A stretch of 64,000 nucleotides of DNA from assembly GCF_023050945.1 (NCBI RefSeq), contig NZ_JALKIM010000005.1:1-64000 (forward strand). Reading direction: 5' to 3'. The position numbers and the translations under genes were made by a program. The notes beneath the pieces were generated by a model. The model worked only from the letters and a program-made list of their open reading frames with translations. It was not told the DNA's origin and made no database searches. Source of the stretch: Anaerobiospirillum sp. NML120448. Lineage in GTDB: Bacteria; Pseudomonadota; Gammaproteobacteria; Enterobacterales; Succinivibrionaceae. Of the stretch, positions 28,047-36,886 are shown piece by piece (position 1 is the first letter of the stretch; every line of letters begins with the position of its first letter).

Positions 28047-31000
28047 TTAGCTTTTAGTGGCATTGAGCTTACGGGTAATAAACATTACTACACCAAGCAT
28101 AATTACCAACAAGATAGTTCCTACTAACAGTGCGTATGCCTGAATATGAACAATAGCAAAGAGTACAGCATACATAGCTAAGAGGAGCAAAAACACACAA
28201 ATAGCATTGCGTTTTGAATCCAATACGGCCTTTAAATATAAGGCAATCATGGATGACATTAAGAGCGCTGCCACTATGTAAGATATAGTGAAATTAGTAT
28301 GCTCATTTAAAGAGAGTAAGACCATATAGAACAGCACTAATGCCACGCCAATTACTACATATTGCACTAAAGAAACAGTACGCTTAGCTACAATTTCAAA
28401 AGCCAAAACAGTAACAAAGGTCATAGCAATAAAGAGTAAGACATATTTAGTCAGTCTCTCAATTAAAGTATATGACATAGAGCGATCAGCAATAGTAATT
28501 ACATAGCTATTTTCATCACTAAATCTAAACTTTTCATCAAGTTCGATTTGTCGTCTTCCTGAGGCTAAATTACTTTGCTTGTAGATAGCATCAAATGACA
28601 GTGCCTGCTCATCAATACTATGCTCTGTTGGTAAGTAATTACCTGCAAAAGAAGGCACAGTACCTACACCTGAAATATTGGTAAAGGTTTGATTACCTAA
28701 AGCCATATATGCAAATTTTTGTGAGCCGCGAACTTCAAACTTGGCGTGATAGCGCAGCTCGCCAGGACGTAATAAGTTAAAGTTAGAAAACTCTTTTTCC
28801 CCTGCTTGAGCAACAGCATTATTGCTCTCATTAGCTTTTACCGCCTTAGCATCTAAAGAATTATATAAAGCAGGAGCATTGCTATCTTGATTACTAGTGT
28901 GACCTAAAGGTTCTCCATTTATAATCTTTCTAACCTCTGATGGGCTAATAGTAACCATAAAGCCAGTATCAAAACTACTTGGCTCTACTACAAAGTCCTT
29001 ACCATTGATATTCACAAAGGCAATTTCTCCAATAGAGCGCTTATACTCTACAGGGAAGTATAAATAGATTTCGTCATAGCCAGCATGATCCACCTTGCTT
29101 AAAGCCATAATGGACTCATAAGCATGCCTTAAGTCAAAGCTACCCTTTTGCTCGGTATTAACCTTATACAAGGTGGCAACATAATTACCACGAGCTCTCT
29201 TTTCTAAGCTTAGCTTGTTTTGGGAATTAGCCTCATCAGGATAAACATAGAAGTTCTTAGTCTCGACGCTTTCTATTAATGTAGTTTCATCATTTGAGTT
29301 GACATATTTCTTAGAAAGCATAGGAGTTGGCACTACCACTATAGGATCGGATAAAGTTTGGTCCTCTCCCCATGGGGTAACAATAGATTCAATGGCCATC
29401 TCTTCGGTATACTGGCGATCATTAAGCACATACTCAAAGAACATGGTAGGAATTAATAAGCACAAGGAAATCACAGCCACCATTAAGATATGGAAGGCAA
29501 GATTATCACTGAGCTTTTCCTTTTTAGCATAATCCATATCATTATTGACCATAGTCTGATTCATGCGTGCTTGGGCCATAGCCTGAGCTTGGGCTTGCGC
29601 TTGAGCTTGGGCCTGATACTGGCCTTGATTGTGCCCATAATAAGCACCTTGGCTTTGGCCCTGACCTTGAGTTCCAAAGCCCTGGCCCTGGCCTTGGCCA
29701 TGGCCTTGTTGAGCTTGTCCTGCCATACCACTTGCCCCAAAGGCTCCTGCTGCTCCTTGCGTCCCAGACATGCCTTGCATACCTGGTGCTTGGCCCTGCC
29801 CTAGCGCCTGTCTTAGAGCATTAGCTTTCATATTAGCCTGTGCCTGTGCCTGCGCTTGAGCTTGAGCTTGAGCCTGGTTCATATACTGGTTATAGTTAGA
29901 GCCCTGTCCAGAGCCATAAACTTGTCCATGGGACTGAGCTTGTCCTTGGTTTAAGCCTTGGCCTGGGCCTTGGCCTTGGCTTTGACCAGGGGCGTGAGCT
30001 TGATTATTAAACAGATGGGCAAAGCGGGCTGGGTCTTGTGCTGCACTATTTGCTCCTGGCCCTTGCCCTGGCACTTGCCCTTGATAATAGCCTTCTTCTG
30101 CTGGTGCCTGATTGCCTTCGGCACGCATAGCATCATTATGATGGGCTAAGCGCTCCATAAACTCAGACCACTGCTGTCCACTAGGAATTTGCTCTTGATT
30201 GGAAGCAAAGTCTGATGTGCTTTGTTGTTCTGAAGCTACATTGGGCTCAGAATGGTGCTCTGGACTTTTCATTTCATACTGCTCTTGATATTGATCATCT
30301 GGGGATACGGAATCTAATACTTGATTAGGTTTACGGCCTAAACTATTAGTATCAGAAAGATTATTTTCTTGTACTAAGTCAGCATTTAGCGCTTGACCAT
30401 CATTGAGGCTTGCTCTTGGATTGGCCTCATGTTGTGCTTTAGTAGTTGTTGTAGCTTCAATGCTATTAGCAGCTGTAGTTTGACTGCCAGATTTTAAGCT
30501 TGATGCCTGCTCATAATTAGCCCCAGCTTCATCTGGGTATTGAGATAGACGGCTCATAAAGTCAGACCATTCCTTACTACTTGGTATCTGATGGTCTCTA
30601 TCAGTCTTATGGCTATTATTGCTTGAGGCGCTAGTATCAGGACTATTAGCAGTAGTAGCTGTATTGCTAGCAGTAGTATTAGTAGAAGTGGTGGTACTAC
30701 TATCCTCAAGAGAGGCTGGCTCTTGAATCTCAGCTGTATCTTCACTCTCTACATAGATTTGAGCATCTTGAATAGCACCATTACTGCCAGCCAACTTAGC
30801 ATTAAAATGCTCATCAATACTATGGCCAGCGCTGCCGCTAGCACCAGTGCTATAAACTGAGCCCACATCAGCGCTAGTGTCAGTGCCTGCACCCATGCCA
30901 GTGCCCGTGTCCATACCAGTGCCAGAGGTGGAGGCAGTGCCATTAAAGCTATTGGTGTCCCATACCGAGGCATTATCAGGCTGATGAGGCATAGGCCTTT

Positions 31001-31292
31001 TGGTTCTTTGTAAGCTTTCATCTTGATCATCATAGGCATCAAAGGTTGAGCCTACATGAACCTGATTGGGGTTAGGCATGTTAGTTTGATAGGCTTTTTT
31101 AGCCATGGCAGCATAAGCCTGTGCCCCCATAGTGGCACGCTGGCTGTGGACAAAGGCTCTACTTTGCTCAAAAGAATCTAGATCTCCTGAGAATAAAGTA
31201 TGTTTAGAACTTTGACTTAACGAGCCTGCCTTATCCTCAGCGGCACTGTCCTGCTTTGCCTTATGATCATTGATATTTTCATTTTGAGCCAT
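28047..31292 (-). CDS. CreD-like inner membrane protein with a long Gln/Ala/Gly-rich N-terminal extension
   Basis: 1081 residues; CreD proteins have about 450-500. The CreD part starts near residue 590 with a membrane helix (ILMVAVISLCLLIPTMFF), then a periplasmic domain, then five or six C-terminal helices including the family block LVQYVVIGVALVLFYMVLLSLNEH. CreD (CreBC regulon) is linked to envelope stress and beta-lactam response in Aeromonas and others. Residues 1-580 are polar and low in complexity: Ser/Thr/Asp-rich, then Gln/Gly-rich with [14 protein letters not shown] runs. They contain two related units near the motif IPSxxxWSxFMxRLxxxxDE. The extension should lie in the cytoplasm. 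No creBC nearby. Domain call firm, extension function unknown. Confidence 0.85.
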   Translation of the reverse strand: MAQNENINDHKAKQDSAAEDKAGSLSQSSKHTLFSGDLDSFEQSRAFVHSQRATMGAQAYAAMAKKAYQTNMPNPNQVHVGSTFDAYDDQDESLQRTKRPMPHQPDNASVWDTNSFNGTASTSGTGMDTGTGMGAGTDTSADVGSVYSTGASGSAGHSIDEHFNAKLAGSNGAIQDAQIYVESEDTAEIQEPASLEDSSTTTSTNTTASNTATTANSPDTSASSNNSHKTDRDHQIPSSKEWSDFMSRLSQYPDEAGANYEQASSLKSGSQTTAANSIEATTTTKAQHEANPRASLNDGQALNADLVQENNLSDTNSLGRKPNQVLDSVSPDDQYQEQYEMKSPEHHSEPNVASEQQSTSDFASNQEQIPSGQQWSEFMERLAHHNDAMRAEGNQAPAEEGYYQGQVPGQGPGANSAAQDPARFAHLFNNQAHAPGQSQGQGPGQGLNQGQAQSHGQVYGSGQGSNYNQYMNQAQAQAQAQAQAQANMKANALRQALGQGQAPGMQGMSGTQGAAGAFGASGMAGQAQQGHGQGQGQGFGTQGQGQSQGAYYGHNQGQYQAQAQAQAQAQAMAQARMNQTMVNNDMDYAKKEKLSDNLAFHILMVAVISLCLLIPTMFFEYVLNDRQYTEEMAIESIVTPWGEDQTLSDPIVVVPTPMLSKKYVNSNDETTLIESVETKNFYVYPDEANSQNKLSLEKRARGNYVATLYKVNTEQKGSFDLRHAYESIMALSKVDHAGYDEIYLYFPVEYKRSIGEIAFVNINGKDFVVEPSSFDTGFMVTISPSEVRKIINGEPLGHTSNQDSNAPALYNSLDAKAVKANESNNAVAQAGEKEFSNFNLLRPGELRYHAKFEVRGSQKFAYMALGNQTFTNISGVGTVPSFAGNYLPTEHSIDEQALSFDAIYKQSNLASGRRQIELDEKFRFSDENSYVITIADRSMSYTLIERLTKYVLLFIAMTFVTVLAFEIVAKRTVSLVQYVVIGVALVLFYMVLLSLNEHTNFTISYIVAALLMSSMIALYLKAVLDSKRNAICVFLLLLAMYAVLFAIVHIQAYALLVGTILLVIMLGVVMFITRKLNATKS

Positions 31293-32128
31293 AAACTACT
31301 ACCCTCAACCTGACTACTCATCTTTAGTTTTTAGGCAAAAGCTTTGCCAACTAAACTATTAATCAAGTCCTTTAGCTACCAACCTATATGACCTGTTTTG
31401 CGAGTATTTTCTACTTTAGTATATTTATTATTTTTGATAAACAGTCATTATGCAAAAATTGTCAACAAACTTTGTGATCTAAATAGGTTTATACCATGCT
31501 ATTGCATTAGCTTAGACTGTTGCTTATGCATTATTAGGAGCTTTATCTTGAGAGTTAGGTCTTGGCCCGTGGCCTGGCCTGGCCTGTGCCTAGGCTGCGG
31601 CTTGGCTTGCAGCTTGGCAGTAGTCTGACCGTATAAGCAGCAGAGGCCTTAGCTTAGCTTAGCTTAGCTTAGCTTAGCTTACGCTGTAGACGTGGCTTGC
31701 CCATTGGTGTAGCTTGGCCCGTAAAAGTAGCTGTAGCTGTAGCTGTGGCTAAGCCCGTGGCCACTGCCATGGACTTGGCTTTGGCCTTGGTCATGGCCAT
31801 AGCCTTAGCTTTGGTCATGGCCAAGGTCGTGGCAGTTGCTTGGAGATGGGGCTTTAGGTTTGGGCGTTTTGGGCCTGGCTAGTGATGATGGTTAAAGAAT
31901 TTGCCATAGTAGTGCAATAGTGCACTGTAAGGAAAAGGAAGGGGAGCTTTTAGGTAAATTTGCGCAAATAAAGCGCATTTGGCAAAATATAAGATAAAAT
32001 GCATCACTGTTTGATGTATTCATCACAACAAAGAATTTTTTATCAATTTGGCCCCTAATGCAGAATCCACCCTATAAACATCTTTTGCGTAGGAGCTGAG
32101 CACAAGCTATTTTTTAAGGAGAGCTTCA
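31293..32128. other. Intergenic region with simple-word tracts
   Basis: No gene supported. 31560-31880 is built of words such as GGCTTGGC, GTAGCTGTAGCTG and CCATGGCC and includes the pentanucleotide run listed separately. The 61-codon Ala/Val frame at 31697-31882 reflects that bias. 31900-32128 is the promoter side of the binding-protein gene, with a palindrome TGATGTATTCATCA at 32012-32025 that could be an operator. Confidence 0.4.
31649..31681. repeat. Pentanucleotide microsatellite (TTAGC)n
   Basis: 33 bp of perfect TTAGC repeats, about 6.6 units. It is not inside a supported gene, so copy-number change would not directly shift a frame. Confidence 0.9.
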
Positions 32129-32971
32129 ATGGGAAACTTGAATAAAGTATCAGCATTAGCCATAGGCGTGGCACTTGGTTTAAATGTTGCCCATGCTCAT
32201 GCTGCGGGGGCTACCAACCTTCCTACTGATAAAGTATTACGAGTAGGTTGTGATGCAGCTTTTGCCCCTTTTACTTATACTGATGATAACGGCAAACTTA
32301 TTGGCTTTGACGTTGATTTAATCAATGCTATTGCTAAGGAAATGGGCTATACCGTTGATATGAAGGGCTATCCTTTTGATGGTATTATCCCAACCTTAAT
32401 TACCAATAATATTGACCTTATTATTTCAGGTTTTACCATTTCTCCAGAGCGTGCTCAAAGAGTGGACTTCTCTGATCCATACTATCGTTGTGGCTTAACT
32501 TACTTAGTTATGAAAGATGAAGCTACCAAGTATGATAGCTTTGAGAAGATTGAAAAGGCGGAAATTTGTACCCAAATTGGTACTACTGGTGCTTTATACC
32601 TACAAAAGACCTTAAAGTCCCCAGATCTTAAGCAATTTAATTCTCCTCCAGAGACCTATTTAGAGCTTCAAAATGGCGGTTGTGATGTAGTAGTAAACGA
32701 TCGTCCAGTTAACGACTTCTTCTTAGCTCAAAATCCTAAGAACAAGGATATTGTAGTATCTCGTGATATTACCTCTGCTCAAAATGAGTACTATGGTATT
32801 GCCGTACGTAAAGGCAATAAAGAGCTATTAGATGTTATTAATGAAGGTTTAGACCGCATTATTGCTAATGGTGAGTTTGCCAAGATTTCTAAAAAGTGGT
32901 TCGGCTACGACATTACTGACGACCTCAAGGCTCATGCCAAAGAGGCTCAAAGTGCTGGCCAAAGCAAGTAA
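32129..32971 (+). CDS. Periplasmic amino-acid-binding protein (solute-binding family 3)
   Basis: 280 residues with a signal peptide (LSALAIGVALGLNVAHA-like, cleavage near AHAAG). The mature protein has the family 3 pattern: LRVGCDAAFAPFTYTDDNGKLIGFDVDL at the start of lobe 1, then FDGIIPTLITNNIDLIISG and ISPERAQRVDFSDPY. The arginine of SPERAQR is in the position that binds the amino-acid carboxylate in this family. It would deliver a polar amino acid to an ABC importer, but no permease or ATPase gene is adjacent. GGAG upstream supports the ATG at 32129. The exact ligand cannot be told. Confidence 0.9.
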   Translation: MGNLNKVSALAIGVALGLNVAHAHAAGATNLPTDKVLRVGCDAAFAPFTYTDDNGKLIGFDVDLINAIAKEMGYTVDMKGYPFDGIIPTLITNNIDLIISGFTISPERAQRVDFSDPYYRCGLTYLVMKDEATKYDSFEKIEKAEICTQIGTTGALYLQKTLKSPDLKQFNSPPETYLELQNGGCDVVVNDRPVNDFFLAQNPKNKDIVVSRDITSAQNEYYGIAVRKGNKELLDVINEGLDRIIANGEFAKISKKWFGYDITDDLKAHAKEAQSAGQSK

Positions 32972-32998
32972 TTAAGTTTTTGTCCATAATTAGCAACT

Positions 32999-33032
32999 AA
33001 AGCCCTCACAACCAAAATTGTGAGGGCTTTTT
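32999..33032 (+). terminator. Terminator after the amino-acid-binding protein
   Basis: AAAGCCCTCACAA (from 32999) pairs perfectly over 13 bp with TTGTGAGGGCTTT (33018-33030), followed by TTATTC. About 28 nt past the stop. Confidence 0.88.
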
Positions 33033-33139
33033 ATTCGCCAAGAATATGAATTTAAACTTAAACTTGGTAGAATACGTCTACCTCTATATACTCAGGCCTC
33101 TGCGCATATTGGTATTTTAAATGCGGAGGCCTTCTTTTA

Positions 33140-33299
33140 AGCTCAAATAAGCTCCAAGAGCTTTACAGCTCCAGTAAGTCCCAATCTCTTTGTAGCTCAA
33201 GTGAGCACACCTATCTTTACGCTCCAGTGAGCGCCCATATCTTTGTGCCCAAGTAAGCTCCAAACAATTATCAGCTCTAAAAAGAGCCAATAATGCTCT
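33140..33299. repeat. Degenerate 26-27-bp tandem repeat, about six units
   Basis: Units begin at 33140, 33167, 33194, 33221, 33247 and 33273, with the approximate pattern AGCTCCAGTAAG-CCAATCTTTGT. There are no unique spacers between units, so this is not a CRISPR array. It lies just beyond the 3' end of the MoxR/VWA operon. Confidence 0.65.
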
Positions 33300-33362
33300 A
33301 GTAAGAGAGCATGCAATTCAAGAAAGAACCAATAATGCTCTGGTAAGAGCCAGATTTAAGTA

Positions 33363-35114
33363 TTACCACTTTTTCTTGCGCTTATTTTTGCCCCCATTAT
33401 TACTTGCAAGGCCAAAATAAGTCACTAAGGTTGGACGAATTACACCTGAGAGAATTGGACATTGGATCAACATATAGAAGTTTTCTAAACGTTTATTGTT
33501 GTCATTAAACAAATCAATTAAAGACCAAGTATTACTATTAATACCATGCAAGTACACTAATAGCTTATTACCCTGACTATCTTCCACCTCAACATTCATC
33601 AATTCCTTTTTGAAGTTATTAACCGCATTTAACTTATGCACTTTAATTACATGCATAGTTTGAGTCTGGTTTTCAGGAACAAAGTACTGACCTGAGGTCT
33701 CGTAAACTAGTTCTTTTAATGCAGTAAAATCAGTAAAAGCAAAAATATCATAAAGACGCTTGAGATCCTGCTGATAATTGCCATCTCCGAACTTAGCTTT
33801 TTCCTCTTTAGAGCCATCTTCATTAATAGAGGTGACCTTATCTTCACGACAGTGATCTAAAGCAGTTGAGTGTTGAGAGTTAGTAACTTTGTTGTCTACT
33901 ACAAAAGCATCAAGGAAAGTTAAGTGACAACGAGATGCTTTGTCCAGCCCCAATACGTGACCACGAGTTGCTGTATCCTTCCACGAATTGACTTCAAACA
34001 GCACATTGGGCGAACTAAAGTAGTCCATGACAACGGTTTTAATTACTAAGAATCTTTTGGAGACAAAGTCATAAAAATAGTAGCGATTTGACTGATTGGT
34101 GCTATTTGAGTTTGAAAAATCAAAACAGTTATAGCCACAGCCGACGACAGGAATGTTTTTAACTACATACTCATGCCCTTCGTTGAGACCATAGAGCGTA
34201 ATAAGCTTATCTCTATCGCTTTGATACTTCATGGCCTCAACAGTATTGATAATCTTACAAATAAGATTAAAAGCACCATTTAAATTAGCATGGGTTCTAT
34301 CATCCAGCGTGTTTTGCAGCATGGTATAGAGTTTATTTAAGGCCTTTCTTAAAAACTCAATACGGTAACTAGCTGATTGAATATAAAGGGCTTTAACTTT
34401 TTCGCTAACATCATAATTAATGTTGTTAAGACCTAAAACAAAAATCTGGCTTAGAGTATTAATTACCTCAGCAAAGAAGTCTTTATAAGTGTCCTTTTGC
34501 AAAAACAGCTTACTTACCTCATCTTCACAATCTAATTTGTTGATCATGGATAAATAAAACAAGTAAGTATGCACTATGTCAAAAGCACTAAGGGTTTCTG
34601 ACTTCTCCTTGCCAGCTGTAGCCTTAATATCAGCTGTATTAAGGGCAAAAAGATCCTCATCTTTTCTCAAGGCAACTTGTTGGCCGCAATCTACAATGTT
34701 GCAATAGAGAATGTCGCTCTTACTATCATAAGTAAAATAGCTCTTATCATCGCACATAGCAGCCATAGCAGCAGTTAAGAACTGCTTATTAGTCATAACT
34801 TGTTGAGCAAACTCGTTCTTAAAATCTTTAAGGCAGCCATAATTGCCTTGGTTAACCAAGCTAATTAACTCATCTATGCTTAAAGCAGTGCTTTTATCGG
34901 CAAGTGGAGTAAAGGCACTTTCTTCACAATTAAAAAAGTAAGACAGAGTCTCTAACTCTTCTTTAGTATAGTTAAGACTAAGTTGCTCTTGATGGTATAG
35001 CGCCTCCTTTTCTTTGGTTAACTCATTAAGCTTATTTAAAGCCCAATGGGTCTTATCCACAGTATTATCCAAAGTCGCATTCATTGTATTAGCGCTCTTA
35101 TTACTCTTTTGCAT
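33363..35114 (-). CDS. Hypothetical protein, last gene of the MoxR/DUF5682/VWA operon
   Basis: 583 residues that I do not recognise. No signal peptide or membrane segment, so probably cytosolic. Composition is ordinary, with many Asn, Lys and Phe/Tyr and a mostly helical middle (about 190-320). Scattered Cys (for example GCGYNC near 345) do not form a SWIM-type CxC...CxH zinc finger that I can recognise. It ends in a basic tail (GGKNKRKKKW). The start at 35114 has AGGGTATTGGT just upstream, the same leader words as the gene before it. Co-transcription with the VWA gene is likely (143-nt gap with no terminator seen). Confidence 0.7.
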   Translation of the reverse strand: MQKSNKSANTMNATLDNTVDKTHWALNKLNELTKEKEALYHQEQLSLNYTKEELETLSYFFNCEESAFTPLADKSTALSIDELISLVNQGNYGCLKDFKNEFAQQVMTNKQFLTAAMAAMCDDKSYFTYDSKSDILYCNIVDCGQQVALRKDEDLFALNTADIKATAGKEKSETLSAFDIVHTYLFYLSMINKLDCEDEVSKLFLQKDTYKDFFAEVINTLSQIFVLGLNNINYDVSEKVKALYIQSASYRIEFLRKALNKLYTMLQNTLDDRTHANLNGAFNLICKIINTVEAMKYQSDRDKLITLYGLNEGHEYVVKNIPVVGCGYNCFDFSNSNSTNQSNRYYFYDFVSKRFLVIKTVVMDYFSSPNVLFEVNSWKDTATRGHVLGLDKASRCHLTFLDAFVVDNKVTNSQHSTALDHCREDKVTSINEDGSKEEKAKFGDGNYQQDLKRLYDIFAFTDFTALKELVYETSGQYFVPENQTQTMHVIKVHKLNAVNNFKKELMNVEVEDSQGNKLLVYLHGINSNTWSLIDLFNDNNKRLENFYMLIQCPILSGVIRPTLVTYFGLASNNGGKNKRKKKW

Positions 35115-35257
35115 ACCAATACCCTACCCAAACCTATTACCAAAGTACCCTACTAAAGACTTTCCCAAGGGCTGTTCTACCGACCTGTAAACAAACCTGT
35201 TTACAGGCCTTTTTACTATCCTGTTGCACAGGCTTTTCAGCAGATGACTACTACTTA

Positions 35258-35617
35258 CTAGTCATTGTCAGAGCTCTGCTCTGTACCTAAGGCACTGAGC
35301 ATGTGCTCTAAGCTTTCCTCTTCATCATCACTGGTCTCGCCACCTAATTTAAGGTTGGCCAGAGCAAATTGCAGTAGCGCAATGCTTTTGGTAACTTCCA
35401 TTGCCGTACCGTCATTATTGATACGCAAGTAATTATTACAGGCGGTATAGAGGTTTTCTATTAATGCTCTGAGCGCATCAAATCCCATAGAACTGGCACT
35501 TTGGGACAGATTATCCAGCTCCAATAAATAGGCATCTTCAATAATGCCATAGCCCAATAACAGCAACTCTTTTAAGGTATTATCAAGCTGAGATAAAAAA
35601 ACTTCATTGTTCGACAT
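35258..35617 (-). CDS. Small acidic helical protein of the MoxR/VWA operon
   Basis: 119 residues, no recognised domain. Predicted all-helical, with Leu-rich stretches (LDNTLKELLLLGYG, LRALIENLYTAC) and a very acidic C-terminus (DDEEESLEHML). No signal or membrane segment. It begins 20 nt after the VWA gene, with AGGGGTATTGGT upstream. Size, helical character and position suggest an accessory or adaptor subunit of the MoxR-VWA machine, but that is inference from context only. Confidence 0.7.
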   Translation of the reverse strand: MSNNEVFLSQLDNTLKELLLLGYGIIEDAYLLELDNLSQSASSMGFDALRALIENLYTACNNYLRINNDGTAMEVTKSIALLQFALANLKLGGETSDDEEESLEHMLSALGTEQSSDND

Positions 35618-35637
35618 ACCAATACCCCTATCTTGAC

Positions 35638-36792
35638 TTATACCTTGCGCACTAATTGAGCTACATACTCAACTAAGCGATCTGGACTTAAGACAGCTAC
35701 ATTAGCGCCTACTGAGGCTAATTTATTGGCTACGGTCTGATAATAGTTAGGAGCAGTATCGCTAAGTGATGGCAATACTAAATATTTCACGCCCTCTCCA
35801 ATTTGATCTTTAATCATGGAGACCATTTTTGCAGGCTCACTGTCGTAAAGGTCGGAAATCAAAACCACAATAGTTTTGCTCGGCTCGGTAATGTAGCGCT
35901 CAATATAGCTCAAGGCCTTACAAGTTTCGGTACCGCCACATAATTGCGACTTAAATAAGAGTTCTAAGACATCATCAAGGTAATCGGTATAGTCAACCAC
36001 ATCAGTTGAATAAACGACCATACGAGTGTTTAAACAACCTAAAGAGGCAAACACAGAGGCAATAATGGCACTATAAGCATAAGAATCCAGCATAGATCCA
36101 CTTTGATCTACGACCACAAAGATATTGTGCATAGGGCTTCTAATGCTCTTGGCAGTAAAAAACAACTGATTAGGGATAATATAGCCCCCATCTGGTTGGT
36201 AGTTCTTAATGTTAGCCTTGATAATGCGCTTCATATCCAAATTTCTAAAAGTACGCACTGGCATGGCATTCAAATCACGTTTGCCATAAAAAGCACGGCG
36301 TGCCTCGAGCTTAAAATGCTCCCTAAGCTCGTCTACAACCTTTTTTACTAAGAGACGGGCATTTTCCATAGCTTTAGCAGGTAAATTATTATTTAAAGCT
36401 AAAATGGAAGTTAACAGCTCCATATTAGGTTCAAGCTGGGCTACAAATTGATCATCTTGTAATAAAGCATCGATATGACCATTGGCCAAGGCATCTTTTT
36501 GCACAATCTCATAAATGCCCATAGGAAAGAGCTTTTTAGAGGTATTAAGCCAATTAGCCGCTGTGATTCTAGGCTTTTCCTTGCCGCCCTTGACCTTTTT
36601 ATCACCACTATGTCCATCAGTCATATCTGACTCATAGACATAATCAAGGCACTGGTCTAAGTCGCCTAAAGTATAGCGACGAGAACTGTCCTCTTCTGAT
36701 AAAAACTCCTGATCACCATCAAGAGGCATATCTTCCTGAGCAGTTTTGCCTAAGATAAGTCGCCACTTATCTTTAATGTCAATATCAACCAT
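35638..36792 (-). CDS. VWA (von Willebrand factor A) domain protein of the MoxR-associated type
   Basis: 384 residues. The C-terminal VWA domain (about 220-384) keeps the metal-ion-dependent adhesion site: DQSGS at 229-233, the Thr of GGTET (288-290) and Asp314 in LISDLYD. The first 200 residues are helical and hold no known domain. No signal peptide, so it is a cytosolic VWA protein like ViaA or CoxE-type partners of MoxR ATPases, which cooperate to insert metals or remodel complexes. It sits between the DUF5682-like gene (94-nt gap holding a palindrome) and the small helical gene (20-nt gap). AGGAAG precedes the ATG at 36792. Confidence 0.88.
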   Translation of the reverse strand: MVDIDIKDKWRLILGKTAQEDMPLDGDQEFLSEEDSSRRYTLGDLDQCLDYVYESDMTDGHSGDKKVKGGKEKPRITAANWLNTSKKLFPMGIYEIVQKDALANGHIDALLQDDQFVAQLEPNMELLTSILALNNNLPAKAMENARLLVKKVVDELREHFKLEARRAFYGKRDLNAMPVRTFRNLDMKRIIKANIKNYQPDGGYIIPNQLFFTAKSIRSPMHNIFVVVDQSGSMLDSYAYSAIIASVFASLGCLNTRMVVYSTDVVDYTDYLDDVLELLFKSQLCGGTETCKALSYIERYITEPSKTIVVLISDLYDSEPAKMVSMIKDQIGEGVKYLVLPSLSDTAPNYYQTVANKLASVGANVAVLSPDRLVEYVAQLVRKV

Positions 36793-36827
36793 CTATCTTC
36801 CTATTAAGTAAAACTTGGCTTGTAAGT

Positions 36828-36866
36828 AAGTTTTGAGCACCTTTTAACTATTAATGCTCAAAACTT
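36828..36866. repeat. Palindrome inside the MoxR/VWA operon
   Basis: AAGTTTTGAGCA (36828-36839) is perfectly complementary to TGCTCAAAACTT (36855-36866), with a 15-nt loop, in the 94-nt gap between the DUF5682-like and VWA genes. It shares the AAGTTTTGA core with palindromes at 54887 and 57777. No T-run, so read-through or mRNA processing is more likely than termination. Confidence 0.6.
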
Positions 36867-36886
36867 TTGACTTATGCCCACTGCTA

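Noticed and set aside
29951-30149. Open frames on both strands inside the Gln/Ala-rich part of the CreD-like gene
   Set aside because: Shadows caused by repetitive codons of the real gene.
31697-31882. 61-codon Ala/Val-rich frame
   Set aside because: Product of GTAGCTGTAGCTG-type word bias; no ribosome site.
33140-33299. Possible CRISPR array
   Set aside because: Units are contiguous and degenerate, without unique spacers, and no cas gene is near.
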